Counted from the first letter of the stretch, positions 6,573 through 15,596 are shown. The stretch is DNA of 24,050 nt from Thermodesulfobacteriales bacterium (GCA_004525335.1 SPCL01000011.1:1-24050); one strand, 5' to 3'. Program-made: numbers and translations. Notes: generated by a model not told the origin, from the letters alone.

Positions 6573-9500
6573 ATGGAAAGCTTTGACTCACGAAGTAGAC
6601 TTGCCAATATAGTAAAGAGTCTTAAGAATCAAAAGGATAAGTACTTACTTTTCAAAGGCTCTTCCATAATAGCTGTATTATTTTCAATAACAATCGCTCT
6701 GGCTTCACTCTTATCATTATTATCTTCCAATCCTTATTATTATGCTTTTTTAAAGATTCTAACCCTCTTAGTATTAATATCAGCAGTGTTTAGGTTTATC
6801 ATTGCTCCAATATACACAAAGGCAGTTTCAAATGGTTTTTTGGCAGAACTGGACAACTTATCCCCAGGACTCGGAGAAGACACTTTAAATGCCCTTGAAT
6901 TAACTGAGAGTTTAAAACAATCTAGAGCATTGGGCACATCCGATGATCTTGCCTTTGCGCATATTGCAAAAACTACTCTAAGACTCGAATCCTTCGACCT
7001 CTCTTCTCTTTACCCACTTAGCAAGCTTAAAAAATATTTTGTTCCACTTCTAGGTGGAATTTTATTCGCTCTATTAGCTATAATTTTTATTCCGGCGAAT
7101 TTCCCAAGTTACTTTTTCAGCTTAGGCATTATTCCCTCAACTACGGGAGCAAATCTAGAGCTCGCTAATATAGAGATAACACTTAAATATCCTGAATATA
7201 CAAAACTAGAGCCTCAAATATTTAAAGGGGGCTCAGGTGACGTTAAAGCTATTAAGGGCACAGAAGTTCAATTTGAAGCAAATCCGCTGGGTTCTTTTAA
7301 AGAGGGTTCTCTTCTAGTTGAAAACGGCGTTTCAGTTCCTGTAATAAAGACTGATGGAAAAATCAAAGCTGGATTCACTGTACTTAATAACGGTAGTTTT
7401 GTAATCACAGAAACTTCTAAGGGTTTAACGTCGGAATCTTTTAAGATAGTGGCAGAAGCAGATAAAGAGCCTCAAGTCAAAATAAGCAGCCCCTCAGAAG
7501 AAACAATCGAGCTAGGCTCTGAAGAAAACATAGAGATTCTTTATGAAGCAGAGGATGATTTTAATATTTCGAAATTGACGCTTACGTGGGAGAATCAAAA
7601 AACACAATCTGAATTACCAATAACAATAAAAGAAACTAAAACAAATATTATTAAGGATAAGCTCATATGGGGACCTAGCGGAACAAATCCGGCAGATGGT
7701 GAGACAATAAAACTCAGAGTATTGGCGTATGACAATGACACTATTTCAGGGCCAAAAGTAGGGGTGTCTAATCCTATTACAATAAAACTCAAAGACGCCC
7801 GTTCTAAACATAAAGAAGCTCTTAACTACGCCGAGCAGTTAATGGAAGAACTAATAGACATCCTTGGTGATGAAATTAACTTAACGCATGAAGATAATGA
7901 TCAAAACCCAAAATCTATCCCTAGCGTAATAGACACAAATGAAATACTAAAAAAACAAAAAAAGCTGACACAAAAAATCGAACACGCAATCAGCACTCTG
8001 GATATTACTCTGTCGAGTATGGCAGAAGATGAATATTCGGATTATACATTTTTTGTTGGGTTAACCAATATGGACCTAAGACTCAATACCCTTTCAGATG
8101 AGAGAAAATATCTGATCGAGTCTTTTGCAAAATTAGATATTGGAGGGTTGCAGAATCTCATGAAAAGAGAAATCTCCGAGTTTGAGGATGACATATTACT
8201 ATTAGATTCGATGCTCAAAGGTGACAAATTAATTGATTCACTACGCTCAAGCAGTGATTTGCTCAATGAATACAGCGAACTATCTGAGCTCTTAGATCAA
8301 CTAAAAGAAGGCGATAATAGTGAGATTGGTAAGCAGATTCAAGAAAAACTACAGCAAATTAAGGAACTAATGTCTCAGCTCGCCAAAAAGATAGATGGAC
8401 TTAGCGGAGATATTCAAGAAGGCTTTTTAAATCAGGACGCTTTTGAAGCGCTCAACATGCAAAAGAAGCTTGATCAAATCTCCAAGCTTGCACAAGAGGG
8501 CAATATTGAGCAAGCGCTTGAGATGTTAGAAAGCATGTCTCAAAGTCTGCAGAATATGATGGCATCCCTTGAAAACGGCATGCAATCTTTTGGATCTTCC
8601 ATGATGGCAAAAGAGATGTCTAAGTTAAACGAACTTGTGTCCCGTATTGAAAATATTGAGAGGGAAGAATCTTCACTCAAAGATAAAACAAGTGAAGTAA
8701 AGAAATCCTTACTGGAAAATCCAAATTCACAAGGCGAGAATTTGAGAGAGTTTATAGACAAAGAAATGAAAAAGGCTAAGGAGCTTACAAATAATCTTGA
8801 AGAAGCTAGAGCGAAGATAGCTAACAGCTCGCCTATTGAAAGCAATCCTGATGGGGCTTATTTGATTGAGAAAATGATAGAGAAGACTGAGCAACTAAAC
8901 AATTGGCTAAAAGCCATGGAGTTTAACGAAGCCCAAAAGAATGCAAAGAGTATTCAAGAAAGCACACAAGGTCTTAGTGAAATGAGCAATCTCAATTTTG
9001 GAAATTTAGGTAAAGCATCTGAAGAAATCAACAACGCCAGCAGACTTGCCAAGAAAATACGAAGCGACCTTGAACGATTTGGCGCTCAAGAAAATAACGA
9101 AGGACAATTCGCAGATATGGCCGAAAGGCAGGACGAGATACAAGGGGAAACCGGTGATCTGACTGAGGAGTTATCAGAATTAGGAAGTGGTTTCTTTGTT
9201 AGCCCTGCTCTGGGAGAGAAGTTAGGACAGGCAGAAGATTTTATGGGAAACGCGTCTCAAGACCTCCAAGGGAGTCAAGTCTCAAAGGCTATATCTAATC
9301 AAGAGGAAGCTTTAAAGGCCCTCCAGGAAGCAAAACAGCAAGCCCAGGATATGCTACAGCAAATGAGAATGAGTGCTAAGGGAAATGGGTCCCCGGCTCC
9401 AATGATGCTGAGACAGATGCAATCCGGTCAAAGCCCACAGGGATCAGACAACAGATATGTCGAGATTCCTGAGCTCGACGAATCACAGATCGGAAGGGAG

Positions 9501-9593
9501 TTCAAGCAAAGAATCTTAGAAGCAATGAAGGGTGGTTCACCAGAGGGATACATAGAGTTAAACAAAAAGTATTACGACAGGATTATTAAATGA
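6573..9593 (+). CDS. Large DUF4175-like membrane protein with periplasmic domain and long coiled coil
   Basis: A 1006-residue protein. Membrane segments are visible at about 31-51, 55-80 and 156-174. A probable periplasmic beta-rich part follows (about 195-405), with ITLKYPEYTKLEP and a glycine/valine block that resembles Ig-like repeats in DUF4175 proteins. The rest (about 410-950) is a Gln/Glu/Leu/Ser-rich coiled coil, with many Met and Gln near the end (MLQQMRMSAKGNG). The C-terminus SPEGYIELNKKYYDRI matches the ending seen in DUF4175/TIGR02302 proteins. Function is unknown. It is the first gene of an operon with a peptidase (ATGA overlap) and a MoxR ATPase, suggesting a role in envelope complex assembly or quality control. 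The start is weakly supported: GAGG lies 16 bases upstream. Residue positions are estimates. Confidence 0.75.
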   Translation: MESFDSRSRLANIVKSLKNQKDKYLLFKGSSIIAVLFSITIALASLLSLLSSNPYYYAFLKILTLLVLISAVFRFIIAPIYTKAVSNGFLAELDNLSPGLGEDTLNALELTESLKQSRALGTSDDLAFAHIAKTTLRLESFDLSSLYPLSKLKKYFVPLLGGILFALLAIIFIPANFPSYFFSLGIIPSTTGANLELANIEITLKYPEYTKLEPQIFKGGSGDVKAIKGTEVQFEANPLGSFKEGSLLVENGVSVPVIKTDGKIKAGFTVLNNGSFVITETSKGLTSESFKIVAEADKEPQVKISSPSEETIELGSEENIEILYEAEDDFNISKLTLTWENQKTQSELPITIKETKTNIIKDKLIWGPSGTNPADGETIKLRVLAYDNDTISGPKVGVSNPITIKLKDARSKHKEALNYAEQLMEELIDILGDEINLTHEDNDQNPKSIPSVIDTNEILKKQKKLTQKIEHAISTLDITLSSMAEDEYSDYTFFVGLTNMDLRLNTLSDERKYLIESFAKLDIGGLQNLMKREISEFEDDILLLDSMLKGDKLIDSLRSSSDLLNEYSELSELLDQLKEGDNSEIGKQIQEKLQQIKELMSQLAKKIDGLSGDIQEGFLNQDAFEALNMQKKLDQISKLAQEGNIEQALEMLESMSQSLQNMMASLENGMQSFGSSMMAKEMSKLNELVSRIENIEREESSLKDKTSEVKKSLLENPNSQGENLREFIDKEMKKAKELTNNLEEARAKIANSSPIESNPDGAYLIEKMIEKTEQLNNWLKAMEFNEAQKNAKSIQESTQGLSEMSNLNFGNLGKASEEINNASRLAKKIRSDLERFGAQENNEGQFADMAERQDEIQGETGDLTEELSELGSGFFVSPALGEKLGQAEDFMGNASQDLQGSQVSKAISNQEEALKALQEAKQQAQDMLQQMRMSAKGNGSPAPMMLRQMQSGQSPQGSDNRYVEIPELDESQIGREFKQRILEAMKGGSPEGYIELNKKYYDRIIK

Positions 9594-11203
9594 AACTAAT
9601 ATCTACTCTAATTCTATTTTGTTTATTGACGGCCTATATAATTGGTGGAACTTTGCCCGCTTGTTCATCAGAAATTGGTGAGCTATTTGATAAGGTCGAA
9701 AAAGACATTAAAACATGGCAAATAAGCAGTGCGTCAGTTTCTGTAGATCAGGCAGTGAAAATTGCCGAGACAGACGCCGAGAAATTTCGCTCATTCTATC
9801 TAAAATCGCTAGTAGATTTTTATAAAGGGGATTACCAAAGCGCAAATGAATACGGAGAGAAAGCACTATCAAATAAAGAGATAGAAGAAGAAACCGGTTT
9901 CCTTAATTTTATAGTAGCGGCGTCTAGTTCCGCACCTGAATTCAGGGAAATTACGAGTGAAAACTTTGTGATTCGCTACGCTAATCCTAAAGACATCATA
10001 CTTGCAGAGTATGCAAAGGATGTCTTGGAGAAATCTCGCTATGAGATAGGGCTTGATCTGGAGGCATATCCCGAAGACCCTGTAATTGTTGAGATATACC
10101 CCGATATGAAGAGCTTTACCCTAGCCTCCACTCTGCCGGCAAAGAATGTAGAGAAGACAGGTGTTGTCGGTATTTGTAAGTTCAACAGAATAATGATTCT
10201 ATCTCCCAGGTTATTACCTAAAGGATATACGTGGGCTGACACTTTAGCGCATGAATATGTTCACTATCTTGTATTTCTAAAGAGTGAGAATAGAGTTCCC
10301 GTATGGCTCCACGAGGGTATTGCCAAGTACGAGGAAAAAAGATGGAAAGAAAAAGACAACGATGTAATCAGCCCATTTTACGAAACCATATTATCAGAAG
10401 CACTCAAAAAAAACGAATTGGTGCCTATTGAAAAGATGCACCCATCTCTAGCAATGCTCGAAAGCGCACGTGAAGCACAGCTAGCATTCGCTCAGTCGGG
10501 CACGATGGTAAGCCATCTAGTGGACAAATGGGGTCAGGAGGCGTTGGTAAATCTTATCGAATCAATAAGAGACACAGACGATTATCAAGCCGCGATAGAA
10601 TCTGTTACAAATTTGAATTTCCCTCTATTTTATGAATCTTGGGAGAAAGATTTACGTTCCAAGAACCTTGAAGAAAAGATACCCGGCGTCAGTGTTAAAG
10701 GCGTCAGGATTAAAAATACTGAAAAAAAATCCATAGACGGCAGCGAAGACTTGATAGAAATTGATAACAACAGGGCAAGAGACTATACAAGACTGGGAGA
10801 CCTTCTTAAACAAAGGGGGAGACTGAGCCCTGCAAGTTTTGAGTATGAAAAGGCGCTTGAGTTAGATCCATACTCCCCTATAATATCAAGCAGGCTCGCG
10901 TCTGCTTTAAACATAATAGGAGAAACAAAAAGAGCTAGAGAAGTTCTATACCCAATACTTGAATTTTATCCCAGTCACATGGATATACACATGATATTGG
11001 GAAGGATATATTTAGATGAGGGCAATCTTAGCAAAGCCGAGGGAGAGTACTTAACAGCAGTATCAATTAATCCTTATGATCCCGAAGTACACGCCTCGCT
11101 AATAATGTTGTATGATAAGCAGGGGCAGACAGAACTTAAACAAAGAGAAGAAAAATTTCTAAAATTATTACTCGATGAGGAAACAGATAATGGAAAACAA
11201 TAG
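9590..11203 (+). CDS. Exported gluzincin metallopeptidase (peptidase MA-like) with TPR repeats
   Basis: A 537-residue protein with an N-terminal signal peptide (LISTLILFCLLTAYIIGG). TLPAC after it is a poor lipobox because of Pro at -2, so signal peptidase I cleavage is more likely. Residues about 45-110 look like helical TPR. The peptidase core has TLAHEYVHYLVF with the zinc motif HEYVH at 221-225 and a downstream VWLHEGIAKYEE, whose Glu242 is the expected third zinc ligand (gluzincin pattern). Residues about 400-530 hold three to four further TPRs (YEKALELDPYSP, LGRIYLDEGN, AEGEYLTAVSINPYDP). It should hydrolyse peptides in the periplasm or use TPRs for assembly. It starts by ATGA overlap with the DUF4175 gene and overlaps moxR by 14 bases, so the three are translationally coupled. 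Confidence 0.85.
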   Translation: MKLISTLILFCLLTAYIIGGTLPACSSEIGELFDKVEKDIKTWQISSASVSVDQAVKIAETDAEKFRSFYLKSLVDFYKGDYQSANEYGEKALSNKEIEEETGFLNFIVAASSSAPEFREITSENFVIRYANPKDIILAEYAKDVLEKSRYEIGLDLEAYPEDPVIVEIYPDMKSFTLASTLPAKNVEKTGVVGICKFNRIMILSPRLLPKGYTWADTLAHEYVHYLVFLKSENRVPVWLHEGIAKYEEKRWKEKDNDVISPFYETILSEALKKNELVPIEKMHPSLAMLESAREAQLAFAQSGTMVSHLVDKWGQEALVNLIESIRDTDDYQAAIESVTNLNFPLFYESWEKDLRSKNLEEKIPGVSVKGVRIKNTEKKSIDGSEDLIEIDNNRARDYTRLGDLLKQRGRLSPASFEYEKALELDPYSPIISSRLASALNIIGETKRAREVLYPILEFYPSHMDIHMILGRIYLDEGNLSKAEGEYLTAVSINPYDPEVHASLIMLYDKQGQTELKQREEKFLKLLLDEETDNGKQ

Positions 11204-12209
11204 AGAAGACATTCAAAAAGTTGAAGAGCTCTTTCGCATTAAAAATGAAATTGTATCTGAAATAGGGAAAGTAATAGTGGGCCAGGAAAAAGTGGTGGAA
11301 CTGCTCTTAATATCGCTTATGTCCTCTGGGCATTCCCTTTTTGTTGGAGTTCCGGGACTGGCAAAAACTCTTCTAGTCAGCACCCTTGCCGACGTGTTGA
11401 GCCTTAATTTCAACCGTGTACAGTTCACGCCCGATCTTATGCCCTCAGACATAACAGGGTCTGAAGTTCTTGAAAAAGATGATATATCAGACAAGAGATA
11501 TTTTAGATTTATTCATGGGCCGATCTTCTGCAATATCCTGCTGGCTGATGAGATAAACAGAGCCTCCCCTAAAACACAGGCTGCTCTGCTTCAGGCAATG
11601 CAGGAGAAAAAGGTAACTGTAGGCGGAGAGACATACCCTATCGCGACCCCATTTTTAGTATTCGCAACTCAAAACCCAATTGAACAGGAAGGCACGTATC
11701 CACTCCCTGAGGCTGAGCTTGACAGATTTATGTTTCAAATTGATGTCACATACCCTTCATTCGATGAAGAGCTTGAGATAGTTCGAACTACAACAGGAAC
11801 TTATAAGCCTGAGCTAAGGAAAATTTTAAGCTCCAACAAAATTATTGAGTTTCAGAATCTAGTACATAGAGTTCCTGTCTCAGACCATGTCGCCTCTTTT
11901 GCCGTAAAAGTGGCGCGAGCAACCAGACCCGATGATCCAAGCACAACGGAATCTGTAAAAAATGGCCTCGCATGGGGAGTCGGCCCCAGAGCGTCTCAGT
12001 ATCTAATATTCGGAAGCAAAGCGAGAGCAGCGCTAAACGGAAGATATACACCAACTACAGAGGACGTAAGGGCAATTGCGCCTGCTGTGCTAAAACATAG
12101 AGTGGTATTAAATTTCAGAGCTGAAGCTGAAGGGATAAAGCCTGAGGATATTATTCAGGAAATACTAGACGGAATCCATCATCAGGATTCTGATCGTCTG
12201 AAGGTTTAG
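11190..12209 (+). CDS. moxR: MoxR-type AAA+ ATPase
   Basis: A 339-residue MoxR family ATPase. Walker A is VGVPGLAKT, Walker B ILLADEINRASPKTQAALLQAMQE, sensor-1 region FATQNPIEQEGTYPLPEAELDRFMF, and the lid domain ends VLKHRVVLNFRAEAEG. MoxR proteins act as chaperones that insert metals or assemble complexes, usually with DUF58 and VWA partners. I chose ATG 11190 because AGGA lies eight bases upstream; the first in-frame ATG at 11175 has no Shine-Dalgarno. The usual DUF58/VWA genes do not follow: nuoM comes from the other strand and the two 3' ends overlap by 59 bases. It is the last gene of the operon with the DUF4175 and peptidase genes. Confidence 0.92.
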   Translation: MENNREDIQKVEELFRIKNEIVSEIGKVIVGQEKVVELLLISLMSSGHSLFVGVPGLAKTLLVSTLADVLSLNFNRVQFTPDLMPSDITGSEVLEKDDISDKRYFRFIHGPIFCNILLADEINRASPKTQAALLQAMQEKKVTVGGETYPIATPFLVFATQNPIEQEGTYPLPEAELDRFMFQIDVTYPSFDEELEIVRTTTGTYKPELRKILSSNKIIEFQNLVHRVPVSDHVASFAVKVARATRPDDPSTTESVKNGLAWGVGPRASQYLIFGSKARAALNGRYTPTTEDVRAIAPAVLKHRVVLNFRAEAEGIKPEDIIQEILDGIHHQDSDRLKV

Positions 12210-13734
12210 ATTTTGGTGCCATCACACTAAATTTAGAGTTAAGCAAAGCCTCAACCGAAGGCTCAATTTTATCTAAAAAAGGCTTAGGGTATATACCCAT
12301 TACAAACATCATTATAGCGAGTGGAAGAATTACTATGATCTCTCTTAGGTTTATATCCTGAAGCGCTTTGTTTGCGGCTTTATTAAGCGGACCTAAAAAT
12401 ACTCTCTGGTATGCCCACAGCATGTAGATTGCGCCTAGAATAATCCCGGTTGCTCCGAGAGCTGAATAAACCCAATTAAACTCAAAAGCTCCGAGCAGTA
12501 TTAAGAATTCCCCTACAAAACCGTTTAACAGCGGAAGCCCGATTGATGCAAGCGTTGCCAGCATAAAAAACGCAGCAAATATAGGCATAACTTTGGCTAT
12601 CCCGCCAAATTCCTCGATCTTCTTGGTATGGCGTCTGTCGTATACCATCCCAACTAAGATAAATAGAGCGCCTGTTGATATACCATGGTTAATCATCTGA
12701 TAGATCCCACCCTGCATTCCCTGTATGTTCAGAACGAAAATACCGAGCATTACCAATCCCAGGTGGCTTACGCTTGAGTAAGCAACTAGTTTTTTAAGAT
12801 CCTTTTGGGCAAACGCAACCATAGCCCCGTAAATAATTCCAATAATAGCTATGGCAATGAGGACTGGCAAATATGCCATAAATGCATCGGGGAAAAACGG
12901 CATCAGAAACCTAAGAAAACCATATGTGCCCATTTTCAGAAGCACGCCGGCAAGAATGACGCTACCCGCAGTTGGGGCCTCTACGTGGGCATCAGGCAGC
13001 CATGTATGGAATGGAAACATCGGCACTTTAATAGCAAAAGCCAAAAAGAATGCTAGGAACGCTAACCCCTGAGGGCTCAAAATTCCATCAAACGGTATGC
13101 TCAACTTGTAGAAATCTTCTACATCCATTGAGGCAACACCAAATTGCTCAATATGCAAATAGAAGAGGAAAAGTATTGCAATCAGCATTAACGCACTTCC
13201 GAAAGCTGTGTAAAGAAAAAACTTTATTGCCGCATATATTCTTCTTTCCGTTCCCCATATTCCTATAATGAAGTACATCGGGACAAGCACCGCTTCCCAG
13301 AATATGAAGAAAAGAATCATATCCAGAGCAACAAAGGTACCTATTAGCGCCGTCTGAAGAACGAGCATTAATATCAGGAATCCGCACATGCCCTTATGAA
13401 TAGAGCGCCATGACCCTAGAAGTGTAATCGGCATAATAAACGTAGTCAGCAGCACAAGAAATAGGCTTATACCGTCTAGCCCAACGTGATAGCTGATACC
13501 TAAGCTCTCAATCCAGGGAATCTTTTGTACGAACTGCATTGCAGCGCTGCCGGTTTCAAAGTTGGTGAATAATGGAATAGAGATAAGGAATTCGATAAGG
13601 GTTACAACCAAAGCCCCAATCTTCATTGATTCTTCTGAATCCTCATATAAATATGAGAGAAAAAGGATGATAGGTATCCCTAAAAGCGGGAAGAATATGA
13701 TCAGTGAGAGATTGCCGCTGAAGAGCGATTCCAT
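12151..13734 (-). CDS. nuoM: NADH-quinone oxidoreductase subunit M (proton-pumping antiporter-like)
   Basis: A 527-residue, roughly 14-helix inner-membrane subunit of complex I. The family's key residues are in place: Glu in FFIFWEAVLVPMYF, the Lys in LAFAIKVPMFPFHTWLPDAH, HVEAPTAGSVILAGVLLKMG, and the helix-8 Lys region QKDLKKLVAYSSVSHLG. It moves protons in the membrane arm. In most bacteria nuoM sits inside nuoA-N; here it stands alone, with its own promoter and fur upstream, so the nuo genes may be scattered or this may be a second NuoM. The C-terminal tail (MAPKSKPSDDQNPDDG...) is polar, and its coding region overlaps moxR. A MrpD/HyfB-like antiporter is a less likely alternative. Confidence 0.93.
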   Translation of the reverse strand: MESLFSGNLSLIIFFPLLGIPIILFLSYLYEDSEESMKIGALVVTLIEFLISIPLFTNFETGSAAMQFVQKIPWIESLGISYHVGLDGISLFLVLLTTFIMPITLLGSWRSIHKGMCGFLILMLVLQTALIGTFVALDMILFFIFWEAVLVPMYFIIGIWGTERRIYAAIKFFLYTAFGSALMLIAILFLFYLHIEQFGVASMDVEDFYKLSIPFDGILSPQGLAFLAFFLAFAIKVPMFPFHTWLPDAHVEAPTAGSVILAGVLLKMGTYGFLRFLMPFFPDAFMAYLPVLIAIAIIGIIYGAMVAFAQKDLKKLVAYSSVSHLGLVMLGIFVLNIQGMQGGIYQMINHGISTGALFILVGMVYDRRHTKKIEEFGGIAKVMPIFAAFFMLATLASIGLPLLNGFVGEFLILLGAFEFNWVYSALGATGIILGAIYMLWAYQRVFLGPLNKAANKALQDINLREIIVILPLAIMMFVMGIYPKPFLDKIEPSVEALLNSKFSVMAPKSKPSDDQNPDDGFRLVFPE

Positions 13735-13790
13735 GTTGTTAGATACTATCCTTTTTTAACGTGAATAACTGCTAGAATTTATGGGCTGTA

Positions 13791-13818
13791 AATATACTAT
13801 AGTGGTTGGATGTTTCAA
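13791..13818 (-). promoter_or_regulatory. Promoter of nuoM
   Basis: On the minus strand TTGAAA (13818-13813) is followed after 16 bases by TATATT (13796-13791), each five of six to consensus. The predicted start near 13784 gives a 50-base leader to the ATG at 13734. A palindrome TACAAA-CT-TTTGTA (13821-13834) directly abuts the -35 and could be an operator. Confidence 0.55.
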
Positions 13819-13846
13819 GATACAAACTTTTGTAAAATTACGATTC

Positions 13847-14275
13847 CTACACACACTCTCCACAAGTACCTTGCAGGTGGAGGTCAAGGGAGTTGATTTT
13901 GGCTTTGCCTAGTTGGGAACGATTGGCATCCATCTTGTACTGAATATCTTCTAAGTATAAGTCTGACACCTTCCCACATTCTGTGCATACAAAGTGGTGG
14001 TGTTCTTCTAAATTAGTATCGTACCTCATTGAACTCCCGCCTAAATCCAGCCGCGTAAGGAGCCCGGCGTCCACCATCTGCTCCATATTGCGATACACGG
14101 TAGCCGGAGACAGCATTGGGTATTCAGCGCTCGCTTTTTGATAAACCTGATCCACAGTCACATGCTGATTGCATTCAGATAAGATGCGAAAAATTACCAT
14201 CCTCTGTGGAGTTAGCTTTAAGCCCTTTTCCTTTGATAGACCAACAAGCTTTTCAAGATTATTATTTTCAGTCAT
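13847..14275 (-). CDS. Fur-family metalloregulator, PerR-like
   Basis: A 142-residue regulator. The N-terminal winged helix (LTPQRMVIFRILSE, SPATVYRNMEQMVDAGLL) binds DNA. The hinge/dimerisation part has EEHHHFVCTECGKVSDL, and the C-terminus is GTCGECV, giving two CxxC pairs that form the structural zinc site. His in NQHVTVDQVY and the HHH cluster supply the regulatory metal site. PerR-type sensors release DNA when peroxide oxidises the Fe-bound His. The divergent cytochrome c peroxidase gene strongly suggests a peroxide-responsive role, although Fur or Zur cannot be excluded from sequence alone. A Fur-like box lies in the shared 241-base intergenic region. Confidence 0.9.
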   Translation of the reverse strand: MTENNNLEKLVGLSKEKGLKLTPQRMVIFRILSECNQHVTVDQVYQKASAEYPMLSPATVYRNMEQMVDAGLLTRLDLGGSSMRYDTNLEEHHHFVCTECGKVSDLYLEDIQYKMDANRSQLGKAKINSLDLHLQGTCGECV

Positions 14276-14350
14276 CTAAATTTCCCAATACAACTTCCCT
14301 AATACAATAGTTATTTTCCCCTAAACACTTAGATAGTTTAACACTAACCC

Positions 14351-14378
14351 CTGAGCAAATGCAAATGATTCTTATCTA
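14351..14378. promoter_or_regulatory. Candidate Fur/PerR box between the regulator and peroxidase genes
   Basis: TGCAAATGATTCTTATC (14360-14376) reads GATAAGAATCATTTGCA on the other strand, close to the hexamer pattern of Fur boxes (GATAAT repeats). It lies just upstream of the peroxidase -35 and may overlap the regulator's own promoter. Matching was done by eye only. Confidence 0.45.
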
Positions 14379-14392
14379 GGTTAAATTATTAT

Positions 14393-14420
14393 TTGATATT
14401 GGATATTGCCCTGATATAAT
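14393..14420 (+). promoter_or_regulatory. Strong extended -10 promoter of the cytochrome c peroxidase gene
   Basis: TTGATA (14393-14398) at 16 bases from a perfect TATAAT (14415-14420), with TGA before it (extended -10). The predicted start is near 14427, leaving a leader of about 90 bases. A 7-bp inverted repeat TTAGGAT/ATCCTAA (14470-14476 and 14493-14499) in the leader could form a hairpin before the start codon. Confidence 0.65.
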
Positions 14421-14516
14421 ATTCTCTCATATTAATTCAGAAGATAGGGTTAATAGGAGAAAAATAAATTTAGGATTCAACTTGAAAAGCCTATCCTAAG
14501 ACGGGGGCAGTTAACA

Positions 14517-15596
14517 ATGAAAAAGAGATTAACTATTTATACAGCTACTCTTACAGCATTTATTATTTTTGGCGCTTTCTTTCTAACACCAACAAATGCG
14601 CAGAACTCCAGTCAGAACACAAAATCGGATGATCAAAAGATCCAAAAACAGGCGCAAGCCATATTTAAACCGCTTGCTGAGACTATGCCTGCTTCTGAGG
14701 CAAACCCTACAACAGCCGAGAAGGTTCGGTTAGGTAAAAAACTTTACTACGATCCAAGGCTTTCATTAAGCGGCGTTATTAGCTGTAACACTTGTCACAA
14801 CCTCGCCACATATGGCTCTGACAATGTCGAGACATCACTTGGGCACAACTTTCAGACCGGCGGCCGAAACGCCCCTACAGTCTTAAATGCCGGAACTCAT
14901 ATAGCCCAGTTCTGGGACGGAAGAGAGCCGGACTTGGAAGGTCAAGCCAAGGGCCCTGTGCTTAATCCGCTTGAGATGGCCATGCCCGACTCTGAGCTGG
15001 TAATACAGAGATTAAGTTCAATCCCTGAGTACCGTGAGGAATTTGCAGTAGTATTTGAAGGCGATGAGCCCGTTAATTACGACAATGTCGCAAATGCGAT
15101 TGCGGCATTTGAAAGAACTCTTGTTACCCCTTCAAGGTTTGATGATTATCTTAATGGAAACAACAACGCTTTAACTCCTGAGGAAAAAGAAGGTCTTCAG
15201 TTATTTATGACCAAAGCTTGTATAACTTGTCACAACGGAGCTGGAGTTGGCGGCTCAATGTATCAGAAATTCGGCGTCGTCAAGCCCTACAAGAACCAAG
15301 AAGATTTGGGACGATATAAGATTACCAACAAAGAAGCTGATAAATACGTATTCAAAGTGCCGTCTTTGAGGAATATTACCAGAACATACCCGTATTTTCA
15401 TGACGGTCAGGTTTGGGATATCAGAGAAGCTGTTTACATTATGGGCGAGAGTCAATTGGGAATGCAGCTAAGCGATGAGGAAATCTCTAATATCGTGATC
15501 TTCTTAGATTCTCTAACAGGTGAGATACCAGAGGACGCTCTAAAGCTGCCGGTGCTTCCACCTTCTACTGCGGAAACATCCAAACCTAAGATATAG
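14517..15596 (+). CDS. Di-haem cytochrome c peroxidase (MauG/CcpA family)
   Basis: A 359-residue periplasmic enzyme that reduces hydrogen peroxide to water with electrons from c-type cytochromes. The signal peptide ends near TPTNAQN. Two haem attachment motifs are present: Cys90-Asn-Thr-Cys93-His94 and Cys235-Ile-Thr-Cys238-His239. Family blocks QFWDGREPDLEGQAKGP, NPLEMAMP, PSLRNITRTYPYFHDG and the Met-containing MGESQLGMQL (axial ligand region) are all visible. Length fits the classical bacterial peroxidase. The Shine-Dalgarno (GGGGGCAG) is weak. A PerR-like gene is divergent and a Fur-like box lies upstream, so peroxide induction is likely. Confidence 0.95.
   Translation: MKKRLTIYTATLTAFIIFGAFFLTPTNAQNSSQNTKSDDQKIQKQAQAIFKPLAETMPASEANPTTAEKVRLGKKLYYDPRLSLSGVISCNTCHNLATYGSDNVETSLGHNFQTGGRNAPTVLNAGTHIAQFWDGREPDLEGQAKGPVLNPLEMAMPDSELVIQRLSSIPEYREEFAVVFEGDEPVNYDNVANAIAAFERTLVTPSRFDDYLNGNNNALTPEEKEGLQLFMTKACITCHNGAGVGGSMYQKFGVVKPYKNQEDLGRYKITNKEADKYVFKVPSLRNITRTYPYFHDGQVWDIREAVYIMGESQLGMQLSDEEISNIVIFLDSLTGEIPEDALKLPVLPPSTAETSKPKI

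Noticed and set aside
12851..13268. Several plus-strand frames opposite nuoM
   Set aside because: They are antisense shadows of a strongly conserved membrane protein and have no family signature.
12151..13734. Identification of the nuoM gene as an Mrp antiporter (MrpD) or hydrogenase subunit
   Set aside because: The HTWLPDAH-VEAPTAGSVILAGVLLKMG block and overall helix order fit NuoM best and no antiporter genes are adjacent.
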